This document shows, in pieces, positions 21,106 through 33,415 of a DNA stretch of 64,000 bases. Within the stretch, counting starts at the first letter, position 1. Each line of letters opens with the position of its first letter. The translations under genes were made by a program, and so were the position numbers. The notes beneath the pieces are model-generated. The model made no database searches and was not told where the DNA came from. It worked only from the letters and a program-made list of their open reading frames with translations. The DNA comes from Spodoptera frugiperda (Eukaryota; Arthropoda; Insecta; Lepidoptera; Noctuidae), in assembly GCF_023101765.2 (NCBI RefSeq), contig NC_064227.1, positions 7,821,592 to 7,885,591 on the forward strand, written 5' to 3'.

Positions 21106-23104
21106 TTTCGTTTACAAACATACAAAGTTCACGTAAGCTTGACACACAGACCCGAAACAACCATTCATCATCACACGGCGATGATCGCTTGGTGGGCACA
21201 AGAAAAAATCAGTATGAGGACGGTTTTTTTTTAATTTTCTCATCTGACATCCCACAGCAATACCACTATTGAGATTTAAAATCAGTATTATATTTATACA
21301 GCAAAGTCATCTTTATCTTCAAAAAATCATAAATTAATTAGACAGCACCATGTGTGAAGTGAATGAAACGTTGACAGCCGTAACCTTTGCTGATAGGTAG
21401 CAGGTTCAATCCAAATTCAGTACGATACGATACAACGGTAACGGTTTATCTCGATTCCGGGAGAGAACCTCGGTCAGAGGTCACATTCCTAAATTCTGAT
21501 AGGTGTTGTTAATAGAACCAATAAAATATGGCCATTTGTCGCTACACAATTTTGACTTAAAAGCGTCATAATTACGGTAGTAGGGAGTTTTATCTAAATA
21601 TAGGGTCTAACGAGCTGACGGCGTCACTCTGACAAGTAACAGATGACAGAAGTCGCACATGGACTATCGACTGCAAATCAACGGAGGACGTCACAAAGAT
21701 ATCCTGCATCGCACATACGAAGTTTACAGTTGCAAATTAACGCAGATAGCTTCCCAACGAACAACAGTTGGGCAGAAAGCCCGCCAGGCATGATCACATC
21801 GCCTGGTCGGAGGTTATCTCCTCTTCTTTGAGAACTTTACTCTCTGTTCTAAACATCCATGAACCACCGTGAGTGGTCTAACATGGCGGTCAGTTCAAAG
21901 CATTTAGTTGAATCAATCCAGGCCTTTGAAACGTGAAATAGAATTTCTAATAGTTTGTCTGTCAGTAAGAGCTTGAAGCTCGTTCCAAATGAAGAGAAGT
22001 ACGAGCAAGAAATTCATATCGTAATTCTTTAAAAAAAAATGGCTTGAAACTTCAAGTTCCTTGTCAAACAGTTAAGGTGAAAAACCTAATAAATTAATTT
22101 AGTATGTCTCCCGAAACTTATATTACAATTCTTCGTGTTCATCTCCACCTTTCATAATCCGTTCAATTAAGTCTTTGACTGCCAATAGAAAACTGTTCTT
22201 TGAACTGAACCTTACAATGTTCATCTTCACCTTTCATACTCCGTTCGATTAATAAAACCTAGGCGTCTTTAGAACATCTAATCTTCCCAAAAAAAAATAC
22301 CAGGAACTTACTTCAGGAAGTCAAATACATATAATAGCCATTGTGAAAAAACATAACTGCCATTCATCCACAAACAACATACATACTTGATCTTATCATA
22401 AAACATATCCTCTTACATGATTTTTAAAGGAATCGTCCCCACAAGATCACGAAAAGTAACTATTGCACCATATCATGAAAACTAAAAAAAAAAAATTACA
22501 CGGAGGGTTCCCTCAACAATCTCTATAAGACACTCCGTCGAGGCCAGACCTCCAAGGTACCACAAACGGTTAAAATGGTACATAAAAAAGTCACTTTTAA
22601 CCCAAAAGCCGTAAAGTCGAAATTCCTCCAAAACTTTCTGTTCCCACCTCCCTATCTCAGTAGGTAATCTAAGTAAAACATTCACGCAATACCCACATTC
22701 GATTCCGACATTCCCGTATGATGCAATGGCGTTGAAGAACTACAAGAGATTAATTTTGGCACATTTTTTTTTCTGACCCTCGGGGAACACGCTCTGATAG
22801 TGTTACGATAAATATTACATCACCTGGGAATTGAATACTGGTATTTAAGGCTGGCGACAAGGTCGGAGTGATAACTTACACTGTATAAATAGTTTGTTTT
22901 TATACTTCCTTATGTTTTTGTAAATGCTGCAATCCGAATTGGGATTGGCTTTTGTTTGACTAGGTTTTGCCCGTGGCTTTACTTGAGCCAAATAGGTCAT
23001 TATTCGTCTTAGACACTTCAAATTAGACTCTATACTGCAACGATATCAGGACCCTTTTTATTATAGGAATTCTAATAAATTTTACGCGTCCTGAAACAAT
23101 TTTT

Positions 23105-23480
23105 TCATTTTTTTATGGTATAAGCCGGTAAACGAGCTGACGGATCACCTGATGTTAAGCAATCGCCGCCGCCCATGGATACTTGAAACACCAGAGGCGT
23201 TACAAGTGTGTTGCCGGCCTTTTGGGGGTTAGGAATTTAAGGGTTGTTGGGGAATCGGGGATTGGAAAGATAGGGAAGGGGGTAATTGGGCCTTTTTTTA
23301 GGGGGAAAAGTTTCCAATGACTTCTTTCGCCTTGGACGAGGCGAGAGGAAGTGTCAGATTCTTACTGACTAAAAACCACCCCGTTCTTACTCCTGCATTT
23401 CGATCCGGGGCCCCGCTAAACCCACTAGGTAGTCCGCAGCTCCGGATCCGGGTAATTGGGCCTCCGGTCATGTTCATGTC
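23105..23480 (+). mobile_element. Family A repeat interrupted by family B
   Basis: The left part is 23105-23292 and the right part 23450-23480. The 13-mer GGGTAATTGGGCC occurs at both junctions (23280-23292 and 23450-23462). Confidence 0.85.
23293..23449 (-). mobile_element. Family B SINE-like insertion with target duplication
   Basis: A full unit on the minus strand runs from GGATCCGGAGCTGCGGACTA to an A-rich end (CCCCCTAAAAAAA). The 13-bp target duplication and A tail show movement by target-primed reverse transcription. No tRNA boxes were seen. Confidence 0.85.
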
Positions 23481-23999
23481 CAAAAGACGTATCAGGATCA
23501 ATTATTGGCTTGCTTCCGCAGTAGGCTGGTTCAAAGGGGAAATTACAACAATTGAACGAACGAATGACGACGAGAAAATTAGTCACACGGTCACTTAGCA
23601 ACGGTAAAATATATTTACGTATACGTACCTACATCATACATTGATTAGTAACACTAATCAATTAATTAGGTTTAAATTAAAGTACCTACCTCATTTAATC
23701 TTATATAACCATTTAATAATGACGCATTTGTATTAACAGTTTTAAATGTAAGGTAAATATAGAAGTATGAACACCTGTTCATATTGAGAAAAGTAAAATT
23801 AGACTTCTGTGCATGCGTGAAGAACGTGGTCACCTCTCTCTTTGCTAAAGTTGGGTAGGAACAGGTGTTGGCCAAAGTCAAAACATTTGTTTCAATATCA
23901 TATCATTAACACTGTCTGTGGGCTAAGTAGCTTCAAAATAATTCGTTTAACAGTATTCTACCACAAAAATTGCAAAACATTTTTCATCAAAGGATATGC

Positions 24000-24100
24000 T
24001 ACGTTGCTGTGAATATGTTGGGCTTCTATCAATCATATTCATCGGTACCCTTAGCATAGCATTTGTGGAAACGGACTCAACTAAGCTATGTGTAATAACT
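24000..24100. mobile_element. Family C fragment (reverse)
   Basis: CTACGTTGCTGTGAATATGT, GGCTTCTATCAATCATATTC and GGAAACGGACTCAACTAAGC. Confidence 0.6.
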
Positions 24101-24106
24101 GCGAAA

Positions 24107-24400
24107 CAAACAGACGTATCACCTGATGGTAAGCAATCGCCGCCGCCCATGGACACTTAAAACACCAGAGGCGTTACAAGTACGTTGCCGGTTTTTTGGG
24201 GTTAGGGATCTAAGGGTAGTTGTTCGGAAATCGGGGATTGGGAAGATTGATAAGGGGGAATTGGGCCTCCGGTAACCTCACTCACACAACGAAACATAAC
24301 GCAAGCGTTGTTTCACGTCGGTTTTCTGTGAAGCCGTGGTATCACTCCGGTCGAGCTAGCCCATTCGTGCCGAAGCATGGATCTCCCACACTTAAAATGC
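24107..24400 (+). mobile_element. Family A repeat
   Basis: ACAGACGTATCACCTGATGG to GAAGCATGGATCTCCCACAC. It abuts a family C fragment at its left edge. Confidence 0.75.
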
Positions 24401-24679
24401 TAATGTGTTCAAGTAATATCTTTAACTATTAACGTATTATTTTACGTCAGCTTTGCGTTTATATAGCAAAGTGGGAGTGTCTTATATTGAGCTGGAATTC
24501 TTGTTATCTGAATAATAATATGTTAAGTATAATCAGTGTAATCAGTGGTCGGTAGGTCGTGTGAGGGGGTCATGGTGGGTACACCCTCGGCACGGGAGTG
24601 TGACGTGATGCTGATTCATTGTTACAATGTTTTCTCATTTTGTATGTGATCAATTTCGCGTACGTGGAGATTAATTATA

Positions 24680-24925
24680 CAATGATTGTTCCACGTCGGT
24701 TTGCTGTGAGACCGTGACCGGTCTAGCCGACACGCTGCGGACTACCTAGCGGGTTTACCGGGGCTCTAGCTCGAAAAGCAGGAATAAGAACGGGGTGGTT
24801 TTTAGTCAGTAAGAGTCTGACACTCTCTTTCACCGTCGCCAAAAAATTCTAAAATTTTTTGGCTACTCACGCCTTGGGCGAGGCATGGCTCCTTTTCATC
24901 GCGAAGCATGGCTTTCCCACGTGAC
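24680..24925 (+). mobile_element. Family A fragment interrupted by family B
   Basis: Family A pieces 24680-24733 (CCACGTCGGTTTGCTGTGAG) and 24893-24925 (GCGAAGCATGGCTTTCCCAC) flank a forward family B copy (about 24734-24890). That copy also carries a short perfect hairpin (GCCAAAAAATT/AATTTTTTGGC) near 24838. Confidence 0.7.
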
Positions 24926-25589
24926 AAGTTATTAAAGATTACCTTACTTTCAGAGAGTAATTGATATTAAACTATTATACATTATGGTTTACATTGCAAT
25001 TTTTTATAAAAGTGTAATCTCCAGGCCGCTAGTCAAGCGGTTATGGCAAAAGTAAACCATCTTATCGTCTTGAGGGCCGGTATATGAAGACACAATGAAA
25101 AAAACACTATGTGTTTGGTAGATCTCCGTCCCCAGCATACCAGGGGTTATGTAGAAAATGCTCTTAGTCCAGAAATTGACTATTACGTGCGGCAGTTATA
25201 TAGGTAGATAATGACAATTACACAAACAAATATACTATATCAGCTAATATGACCAAAATGCAAAACGTAGATTCCCCCACGGCCATAACACATTTCATTT
25301 TTCCTCAAATAACTTCCAGTAAGTGCGCAATGAATAAGCACATGTTAAATACCTAGTAGGTACCACGTGGGTGCCACGTTCCTACAATCTCATGTTATTA
25401 TTTATATTAATTATTTGGCAATGGGTTATCGCTGGACCGGACTGATCCGAAAGTGGGATACCGATAAAACTAAGGCCTTTTGTCTCATTATACTGATTTT
25501 ATTCACAATTTGTTTGAGGAATTGCTACTAATTTAAGTTTCGTTAATTTTTTTACTTGAATCACTTCAGCTTTAAACTTCTGAAGCGTT

Positions 25590-25845
25590 TCAAATGTGGG
25601 AGTGCCATGCTTCGACACAAATGGAACAGTTCGACCGGGGTGATACCACGATCTCACAGAAAACTGACGTGTAACAACGCTTACGTTGAGTTTCGTTGTG
25701 TGAGTGAGGTTACCAAAGGCCCAGTAGCCCCCTTCCTAATCCGCGATTTCCCTAAAACCCTTAAATTCCTAACCCCTAAAGGCCGGCAACGCACTTGTAA
25801 CGCATCTGGTGTTTCGGGTGTCCATGGGCGGCGGCGACGAAAATC
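25590..25845 (-). mobile_element. Family A repeat (reverse)
   Basis: From GTGGGAGTGCCATGCTTCGA through GAGTTTCGTTGTGTGAGTGA to GTGTCCATGGGCGGCGGCGA. The open frame across it is a by-product. Confidence 0.75.
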
Positions 25846-26432
25846 CTACCTTACAAACTATACGTTTTAGAAATAAAACCTCCAATGAACATAAGAGTTT
25901 TCGAACTCCCGTAGATAAAGCGATGAATATACGAAATGTTATCAGCAGTGTGTAGCCACGGTGGCCATCGGTTACGCCTCGTTTGCGCATGCGCACGCTA
26001 CGTGCTACCCACGAGCCATGCGCGTGCGTTGCAGTCGCGAAATTTAAGGAAACTTAAGGTTTATGTTTGTGACGTTTAAATTACTTGATTAAGAATGGCT
26101 TTTTTGTGAAGCTTTTCAAATTGATTTGATGGTGCTGTGATTAAAAATGTTAATTTTTAAGGGATGGGTTTTATTTAAATTCGATTACTAATTTGAGGAA
26201 CCGAAGGTTACAGGATACTATCCTGATAGTATGACTTTTCATTTTATGAAATTCTCATTATCATCTTAATAGATTTTGGCGATAGAAATATACATATAGA
26301 GCAGTGACGACTAGTGCTATTATGGCAAAGTTCTTTCCATTCCTAATACCGAAACAATAAGGTATCTACATACCTGTTTTCATGACTTTTCGAGTATGTA
26401 AAATGCATTAGTAACTTCCGGAGCGTATTTTC

Positions 26433-26560
26433 CGGAGCTGTGGACTACCTAGCGGATTACCGGGGCTCTGGCTCGAAGAGCAGGAGTAGGAACAGGGTGG
26501 GACCCTCACCTAAGGCGGTAGAAGACGTTGGATGATTTTAACCAATGGATGATTGAGGGG
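26433..26560 (+). mobile_element. Family B repeat
   Basis: GGAGCTGTGGACTACCTAGC to GAAGACGTTGGATGATTTTA, with an internal deletion. Confidence 0.7.
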
Positions 26561-26574
26561 TTAGACTAAAAGAC

Positions 26575-26782
26575 TTATAACACACTAGCTACTTCCGCGC
26601 GGTTTCACCCGCTCTACTTAGCTCCTATTGGTCATAGCGTGATGTTTTATAGCCTATAGCCTTTCTCGATAAATGCACTATTCAACACAAAAAGAATTAT
26701 TCAAATCGGACCAGTAGTTCCAGAGATTAGCGCGTTCAAACAAACAAACAAACTCTTCAGCTTTATAATATTAGTATAGAAA
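26575..26782 (-). mobile_element. Helitron-like non-autonomous element
   Basis: On the minus strand it starts TCTATACTAATATTATAAAG, includes GTTTGTTTGTTTGAACGCGC and ends GCGCGGAAGTAGCTAG. It is the same family as 54320-54532. Confidence 0.55.
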
Positions 26783-26880
26783 TGGTGAAAAGTGGGAGCA
26801 CATTGTACAGCGGCAATACGAACCGCATTGAGCACCTCTACCCCTTCGGGGATAAAAGGCGTGACGTTGCGTTGCGTCTA
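26783..26880 (+). mobile_element. Family D SINE tail fragment
   Basis: AAGTGGGAGCACATTGTACA to GGGGATAAAAGGCGTGACGT, ending in a GTTGCGTTGCG run. It directly abuts the Helitron-like element. Confidence 0.6.
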
Positions 26881-27663
26881 CTCATCATAAAATAACGTAA
26901 CGAATTAAGTTATAAATCAGAAGAATGAAGTTATCTCGTATTACAGGTTTAATTATTATGTTTAGTGATAATGATAATGATAACCGCGGGCCAAATATCG
27001 CGCGATAACGGTGGCGTGTGCGACAGATCTGCTTACTACTGAATACTACTATATTAAGGTATTGGCACACTAGTAAAAAATATTGTGAATTGGAAGATTT
27101 TTTTATAAGTAGAGGGCGAAAATCGCTGGGCGGGGCATTGCCACCAAGATATTAACGAACTTTCCTATGTCCAAATACTCAAACGCTACTCAATTTTAAG
27201 ACGCTCTCAAAACTAGTTCTGTCCCTATCAATTCTTTATAAAATGACAGAGATAGCACGATATTTAAGTTCAACTTAAAATTGAGTAGCATTTCAGTATT
27301 CGGGCGGTAGCCGCTCAATTGCTTCTGGAAACAATGTCGCCAAAACCCAAACTAGAACTTTGTTGTATTTTTTTTATTTAATAAATGTAAAGGCTTTTCT
27401 TTAGGATTTAGACACCTTTCAAACCACTTTTCGGATTGATTGTAAATCAAGTTTTAGTGCAAGCGGCCGCATCGCGCTTTATGTCAAATTTCATGAACAA
27501 AGTTCGGCGGTTTTTTGCATTTGAAAGCAAGCAAGTGGCAACTACATTGTAATTTGTATTAGAAAAGGCGTTTTTAAACACGATTTAAATAAGATTTCAG
27601 ATATGTTTCCCGCTTCGCATACTTGTATTATTCAGTTGTTCTTAACTTAAAAAATCCGGTGAT

Positions 27664-27900
27664 CCTGACTCACACGGCTAACCACAACGCAAGCATTGTT
27701 TCACGTGGTTTACCGCGGCTCCAGCTCGAAAAATAGGAGTAGGTAGGAAAGGGGTGGTTTATAGTCAGTAAGAGTCTGACACTCCCTCTCGCCTCGCCCT
27801 GGCGAGAGAAGTCATTGGATGATTTTCCCCACTTCGTGAGTCGGTTTTAGAAAGGCCGTGGTATTATCGAGATATCACCTGGTCCTACCGGTCTATTTGT
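27664..27900 (+). mobile_element. Family A fragment interrupted by family B
   Basis: Family A pieces (AACCACAACGCAAGCATTGT and AAAGGCCGTGGTATTATCGA) flank a forward family B copy at about 27705-27835. Confidence 0.7.
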
Positions 27901-28629
27901 ACGCGAACTCTACCATGTAAGCTCAATACTGATGTAAATCCTGCGCAGATGCAGTGTACAAGGTGCGCAAGAGTTGCGCAATGTGATTTATTACACCCAC
28001 CAGTTTAATCTTACGGCAACTTCATAATTATTTACCCTCAGATTCTGGGAAGTGTTGATTCAAATATTTATTCAAACAATTTAAATAATTCAAATTGTAA
28101 AACGAAATGTAATTAATTAGTAAAATGTTAAACTAAATATTGCACAAGTTTATGAAAGTTTCTGAAAGTAAATAGACTAATACTTCCGTTCCTAAAAGGT
28201 TACTAAAACCTTGTATTATTAAAATAACTATCATGAGACATATTAAATTAACTAAAAATCACGTACATTAATGGATAAAGGCTCTACTAGTTTCGTGTCA
28301 CAGAAGGACTCTTCGTTGTAAGCAGCGTGCGCAGACGCGGCGACATCGCGTAGCCTACTACTACGAAGGCTGCCGTGATTTTTAGTTAAATTGCTGAAAC
28401 CCTGTATTTATTTATTCAACCAACATAAAACATATTTTTCTCACGAAGTTGAATGAAAGTGGACTTAAGTGTCTATGTTTTTAATCCCATGTTGATGGGA
28501 CGGGCGACGCATGTATCGAAATCCAATTATGTATGGATTTAATAATTCTTCATTAATACTATGTGGATATTATTCAAACTATTCATAGTTAGAGTAGAAA
28601 TTAATGGTAAAATAGGCTGTTGATTGCTG

Positions 28630-28880
28630 ACCAAAGCATCTTCTCGCATAGAGAAGGTATGAGTTTTTAGATTTCAAACTTATAATTAGAAATTATAAGC
28701 CCAGGTTTCCTCATGATGTTTTCCTTCAGCGTTTGTCAGTGGTGTCTAAATAATCTAAGAAAGTACATGTAACTGGGAAAAAGTCACATTGGTACTTACC
28801 ATTACCTTACTAACCAATACCATTGGTTGGCTTCAAACCTGCACCCTCATGCATGAAAAGCGGACGCCTTAAACCTCCGG
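28630..28880 (-). mobile_element. Lepidopteran SINE-like repeat
   Basis: The stretch GGTTTCCTCATGATGTTTTC CTTCAGCG and a degraded CTTCAAACCTGCACCC box B near 28840 resemble a common moth SINE in reverse orientation, with the end CCGGGCCACCACGAC. Confidence 0.5.
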
Positions 28881-29194
28881 GCCACCACGACAATTTGTCT
28901 TATAAATTACATATTACTTACTAACTGCCACAACGCAATTAACTTTAAACAATCATCTTAATTTATTCAATCTTTATTCAGGTGCGATGATGTGTATTTG
29001 ATAAAATTATGTTACATTTCGCAAACTCATTGGTTTACCAATTCATTAGTGTGTACCTAACATAAAGAATCATCTACTTGCTGATTCATGCTATAAAATC
29101 CAACATGGGAGATAAACAATATGCGTGTAGATATTTAGTAATTTGGTATGATAACTCCAAGAAACTTAACGTTATCTTATGGTCAAATGGCAAG

Positions 29195-29445
29195 GTGTAG
29201 GCGCGCTTATGCGCTTATGTGGATGCGTTTGGCTTCCACCAATCATATTCATTGGTACACATAGTATGCCGCTGGTGGAAATGGACTTAGTTAAGCTATG
29301 TTTTTATATTGAAAGATGCGTGCAATGGTAGACTTCCCTACTATCGATACATCGCATAGCTACATAGCTTAGAATCAGTAGAAACGGTCACATAGTTGCA
29401 CAGCAGCATAGCTACGTAGCATATCTCTTGTGAAAAATCACCCTA
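29195..29445. mobile_element. Family C foldback element (reverse)
   Basis: TTGGCTTCCACCAATCATAT, GTTAAGCTATGTTTTTATAT and the end TAGCATATCTCTTGTGAAAA. Confidence 0.65.
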
Positions 29446-30079
29446 ACGCATGCCATCTGAACATTGGCTAAGCCGCGCAAAAGTTAGGGTAATCTTGCGT
29501 GTACTTAGGCATGTGTCGTCGATAAATATGAATTTCCCAAATTTCACCTATACCTTTTATTTAAAAACTAGTTACCTTCGCGAAAGAACGGAATCTCCCA
29601 ATAACAGTTGCCTACATACGTAATCTTACTAAGTACTCCAAGAAACTACATGTTTATCTTATTAAAATATACATAAAAAGTTACACTTAATCTCAATAGA
29701 GACGAGAGAGGGATAAATAACTTAAATACGAGGCGCCAACGTAAAAATCATGAAATTGTATACATATAAAGAATATTTGCAAATAGATTAAAAAATGGGG
29801 TCTTCTCATTAATGTGAACAACCTTGGTTATCTTAATGTCAACGGTCAGTTAACACGCGAGAAACGAGTGCTTCTCGTACAAAATATTAACTGTAGCAGT
29901 TAAATATCCAGTTTTAACCAGTATCCCAAGTGGGGGCGTGGAGTTTGTCATACTTTGGGCAGAAGTTACGGGAGGAAGCGATGTGTAATATCACGCTACG
30001 AAGAGATATTCAATAAGTTATGTTTAATTAAGCGAAAATCCTAATGAGAACAACTGTCATCGTCAAATCCCAAGTCCAT

Positions 30080-30365
30080 TTTTTATAGGGAAAATCATCC
30101 AATGTAGAAGACATTTGACACCCGCCTTTTGCGTGGCGTGAGGGTGTGTGATCCTACCCCTGCTTTTCTAACCGGAGCCCCGGTAAATCCGCTAGGTAGT
30201 CCGCAGCTCCGGAGGTAGTCCGCAGCTCCGTAAATCCCAAATCCTTAATCCCTAAAAGGCTGGTAACGCAGTTGGTCAGTCTGGTGTTACGAGTAGCAAT
30301 GGGCGGCACCGATCGCTTACCTTCAGGCGATCCATCTGCTCATTTACAGCCTTATTCCGTAAAAA
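30080..30365 (-). mobile_element. Family B (reverse) next to a family A fragment (reverse)
   Basis: 30085-30230 is family B, with its last bases (GGTAGTCCGCAGCTCCG) duplicated. 30226-30365 is a diverged family A start (CGATCGCTTACCTTCAGGCG). Confidence 0.65.
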
Positions 30366-30834
30366 ATACAACTAACGATCGTTAGTTGTATTTTTAGCAA
30401 TCTACATAGTTCGAACTATGTAGATTAACTATTCATGTCTTATCATCATCCCTTCGTATTATTTGTGAGTCTATATATCACTATGCGGATTATTATTAGG
30501 TAATAAATAGTATCTAATTTATAAAGATCGTCATTAATATAGAGCTTAGGTATACGTATAATGTAGTAATTAATGAATTTTTATCTTCAAAACTAAAACT
30601 GGAACGGAAAAACACAATTCGAAAATACAATTTCTTGTTAGTAGGTATCTAATTAAAAGTTTATCTCTGTCGAACTTAGTATTAGGTATATTAAGTCATT
30701 CAAGTTAATTATCAGCCCATCCAAAATGTTTTTAATTATAACTTGTAAACTGGTCATACAAATAACATTTCTTCAATATTCCTTTACTTCAAAGGATCGA
30801 AGTGAATTCGATCGTGGGCCGCAATGTCATTGGT

Positions 30835-30972
30835 TGTGACCCGTGGCATAAAGAGTATCCTATCAACCAAGTCAGCTCATACCCTGTCTGTATACCAAAT
30901 TTCATCAAAATCCGTTCAGTAGTTTCAGCGTTATTGACGGACAAACTTTTTCATTTAGAATATTAGTGCGAT
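30835..30972 (+). repeat. Dispersed repeat, copy 2
   Basis: It shares AAGTCAGCTCATACCCTGTC, CATCAAAATCCGTTCAGTAG and AATATTAGTGCG with 12140-12335. Confidence 0.6.
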
Positions 30973-31369
30973 GCTGTGTTTTGTTACTCTTTTTAAAAAT
31001 AAAATCGTTGCTTAGCAACACAAACTCATACACATACATAGTACCTAAGTACTTATATACATAAAAACTTTATTTATAAATAATTCAAGCTGAGGGCGAT
31101 GAACTCTGAAAGTTTTATCATTTTAGTAAACTAATCAAAAGGTCGACGCCCTAGTTTTGTTCTCATTTTTTTATACTTACTTAAAAGTTAATTTGAATAT
31201 ATATGTTTACTTATTCCGACTAGGAAAGAAAAAGAAATAAAATTAAAAATTCATTTTCACAAATTGATAAAGAAATGAGTTTATGTAGGTCATTAGTCCA
31301 TGAATGAAAACGTTGCGGTATTTCCGAACCGATACGACCGTCAAACCTTCAAGAAAATATCGTATTCCT

Positions 31370-31485
31370 TTTTAAACAAGGCCGGCAACGCACTTAATGC
31401 TCCTCTGGTGTTGCCATGGCGGCGCTGGTCGCTTACCATCAGGTGACGCATCTGCTCATTTGTTCCCTATATCATAAAGAAAAAT
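31370..31485 (-). mobile_element. Family A fragment (reverse)
   Basis: AAGGCCGGCAACGCACTTAA to CTTACCATCAGGTGACGCAT, followed by an A-rich tail. Confidence 0.65.
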
Positions 31486-31957
31486 CCTATCAATACGATC
31501 CTATATTAAAATTTAAAACTATAATAAGCCAAGCAGAAAAATATATCAAAAAAATCAAGTAAATAACGTACTATAAACATAAAGACAACAGGTTAAACAA
31601 CTTTTGTTGTTATTTTACAGTAAATTGTTGAACTATATTTTTATAAGTGAATGAAATCGTTCACCCTACATTTTTAATTAATAGAGATAAAAGGGCATTC
31701 TCTAGGCAACTAATTATAATATATTTACTATTTTAAAAAATAGAATAAATTGTGATACATACTTGTAGTGTATCGAACCTAGGTCCATCACCTTTATTGA
31801 ACTTATAGATAAATTGTTGTTTTTTTCTAAATACGTAGTTCAAGTACATAAACAACCCAACTAGGAACGAACTAGTCTCTCATTGAGTGGTCCCGTAACA
31901 TATTATATTTTGTTGACCAAAAATAAATCGCATGTAAAAAATTTGAATATAATTTTT

Positions 31958-32062
31958 CCCCCGGAGCTGCGGACTGCCTAGCGGGTTTACCGGGGCTCCG
32001 GCTCGTAAACAGGAGTAGGAACGGGGTGGTTTCTAGTCTACAAGAGTCTGACACTCCTGGCT
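31958..32062 (+). mobile_element. Family B repeat, truncated
   Basis: CCCGGAGCTGCGGACTGCCT to AAGAGTCTGACACTCC. Confidence 0.7.
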
Positions 32063-32817
32063 CAAGATTGGCTGAGCTGATATTGGACAAATTATTTTGA
32101 ACTTTTAATAGCTTTTTCCATACGGTGTTCGGTTTTCTGTAATTTCTTTCGGTCTTGAGCAATTTCCATCTATATCGTACCAGCTGAATAAACTGTAAAA
32201 AAATAAAATTAATTTGCTGCACTTTCTTTCCTCGTTTTTATAATTACTTAGTTGATAAAATGGAATAAAACCAAGTAAGTACTTATTTTCCAAAGTATCT
32301 GCCGCGGTGATTTGTAGCTGAATTTATAGACATTTTCAGTTAAACCTATCTAAAAAAATTTAGAAAATTCTATTGAAAGCAATAAAGTTTGATGAACAGG
32401 ACAACAGATTCGACAACAACAGAAAAGAAAGCCTTATTTACTTATGAAATCTATTTAACAACTGATTTTTAATCACTGAAAGTTCAAACAGATAGACAGA
32501 ATTGACATCGAATACTATTAATTGGATCTTAACTCACATAGAATAACAGAACCCCTAATAATAAAAATAGCTTTTACTTAACGAAAAGGTTACTAACATT
32601 GTGACGTAAATCCATCTCCTTTTAAACTCGTGAGAAATAAATAATAACGATAATGTAAATAGGTCATTGTTTATGTACTTATCGTTGTGTTGTGAGGTCG
32701 TTGAACTTTATATTTGCTTTGGTTTTTCATTAAATGTTGGGGTTGGTTTGGAGATAATATAGTGACGAGTAGGTAGGTATCTCGAGTTATTTGGAGCGGA
32801 CTTTCAACTTATAACTA

Positions 32818-33030
32818 TAAGTGTGATATCACAGCTTCACAGAAAACAACGCTTGCGTTGTGTTTCGTTATATGAGTTACCAGATTTCCAAAATTACCAA
32901 TCTCCGATTCCCCAACAACCTTTAAATTTGTAACCCTCCAATGGCTGGCAACGCACTTGTAATGGTCCTCTGGTGCTTCGAGTGTCCATGGGCCACGGCG
33001 ATTGCTTACCATCAGGTGATCCTTGTGATT
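32818..33030 (-). mobile_element. Family A repeat (reverse)
   Basis: GTGATATCACAGCTTCACAG to GCTTACCATCAGGTGATCCT. Confidence 0.7.
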
Positions 33031-33164
33031 TGTGCCCTTCAGGTGTCCACGGTTGGCATCACCAGCTAATCTGACTACGCGTTTGCCTCTATCTCACAAA
33101 GACTTCGACACCATGATTTTCCAAAATTCGTAGTTCAGTCTAGAGTAGATTTTTAAAGAGGTAA

Positions 33165-33415
33165 AACTCACTCAATGGCTTTTTCCGCCTTGGGTAACGG
33201 CGCGTTCCAATAAACTACCGATCGGTAAATTTGCTTACGAGCCGTAGAATTTTGACATAAGCTCCATACAAAATGTGTCAAAATTCTACGGCTCGTAGGC
33301 ACATCTACCGATCCGTAGTTTATTGGAATGCGCCGTAAGGCGACAGGGAGTGTCAGACTCTTACTGACTTAAAACTACCCCGTTTCTATTCTTGCTTTTC
33401 GAAGCGGAACACAGT
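33165..33415 (-). mobile_element. Family B repeat (reverse) interrupted by a MITE
   Basis: Family B pieces 33165-33197 (TTTTTCCGCCTTGGGTAA) and 33336-33415 (AAGGCGACAGGGAGTGTCAG onward) flank the MITE at 33198-33335. Confidence 0.75.
33198..33335. mobile_element. PIF/Harbinger-like MITE
   Basis: A 138-bp near-perfect foldback with ends CGGCGCGTTCCAATAAACTA and, inverted, CGGCGCATTCCAATAAACTA, flanked by TAA on both sides (33195-33197, 33336-33338). The TAA duplication suggests PIF/Harbinger. Confidence 0.85.

Noticed and set aside
25556..25870. 104-codon plus-strand frame
   Set aside because: It runs across a reverse family A repeat; other copies do not keep it open.
31872..32222. 116-codon minus-strand frame
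   Set aside because: It crosses a family B fragment and has no domain features.
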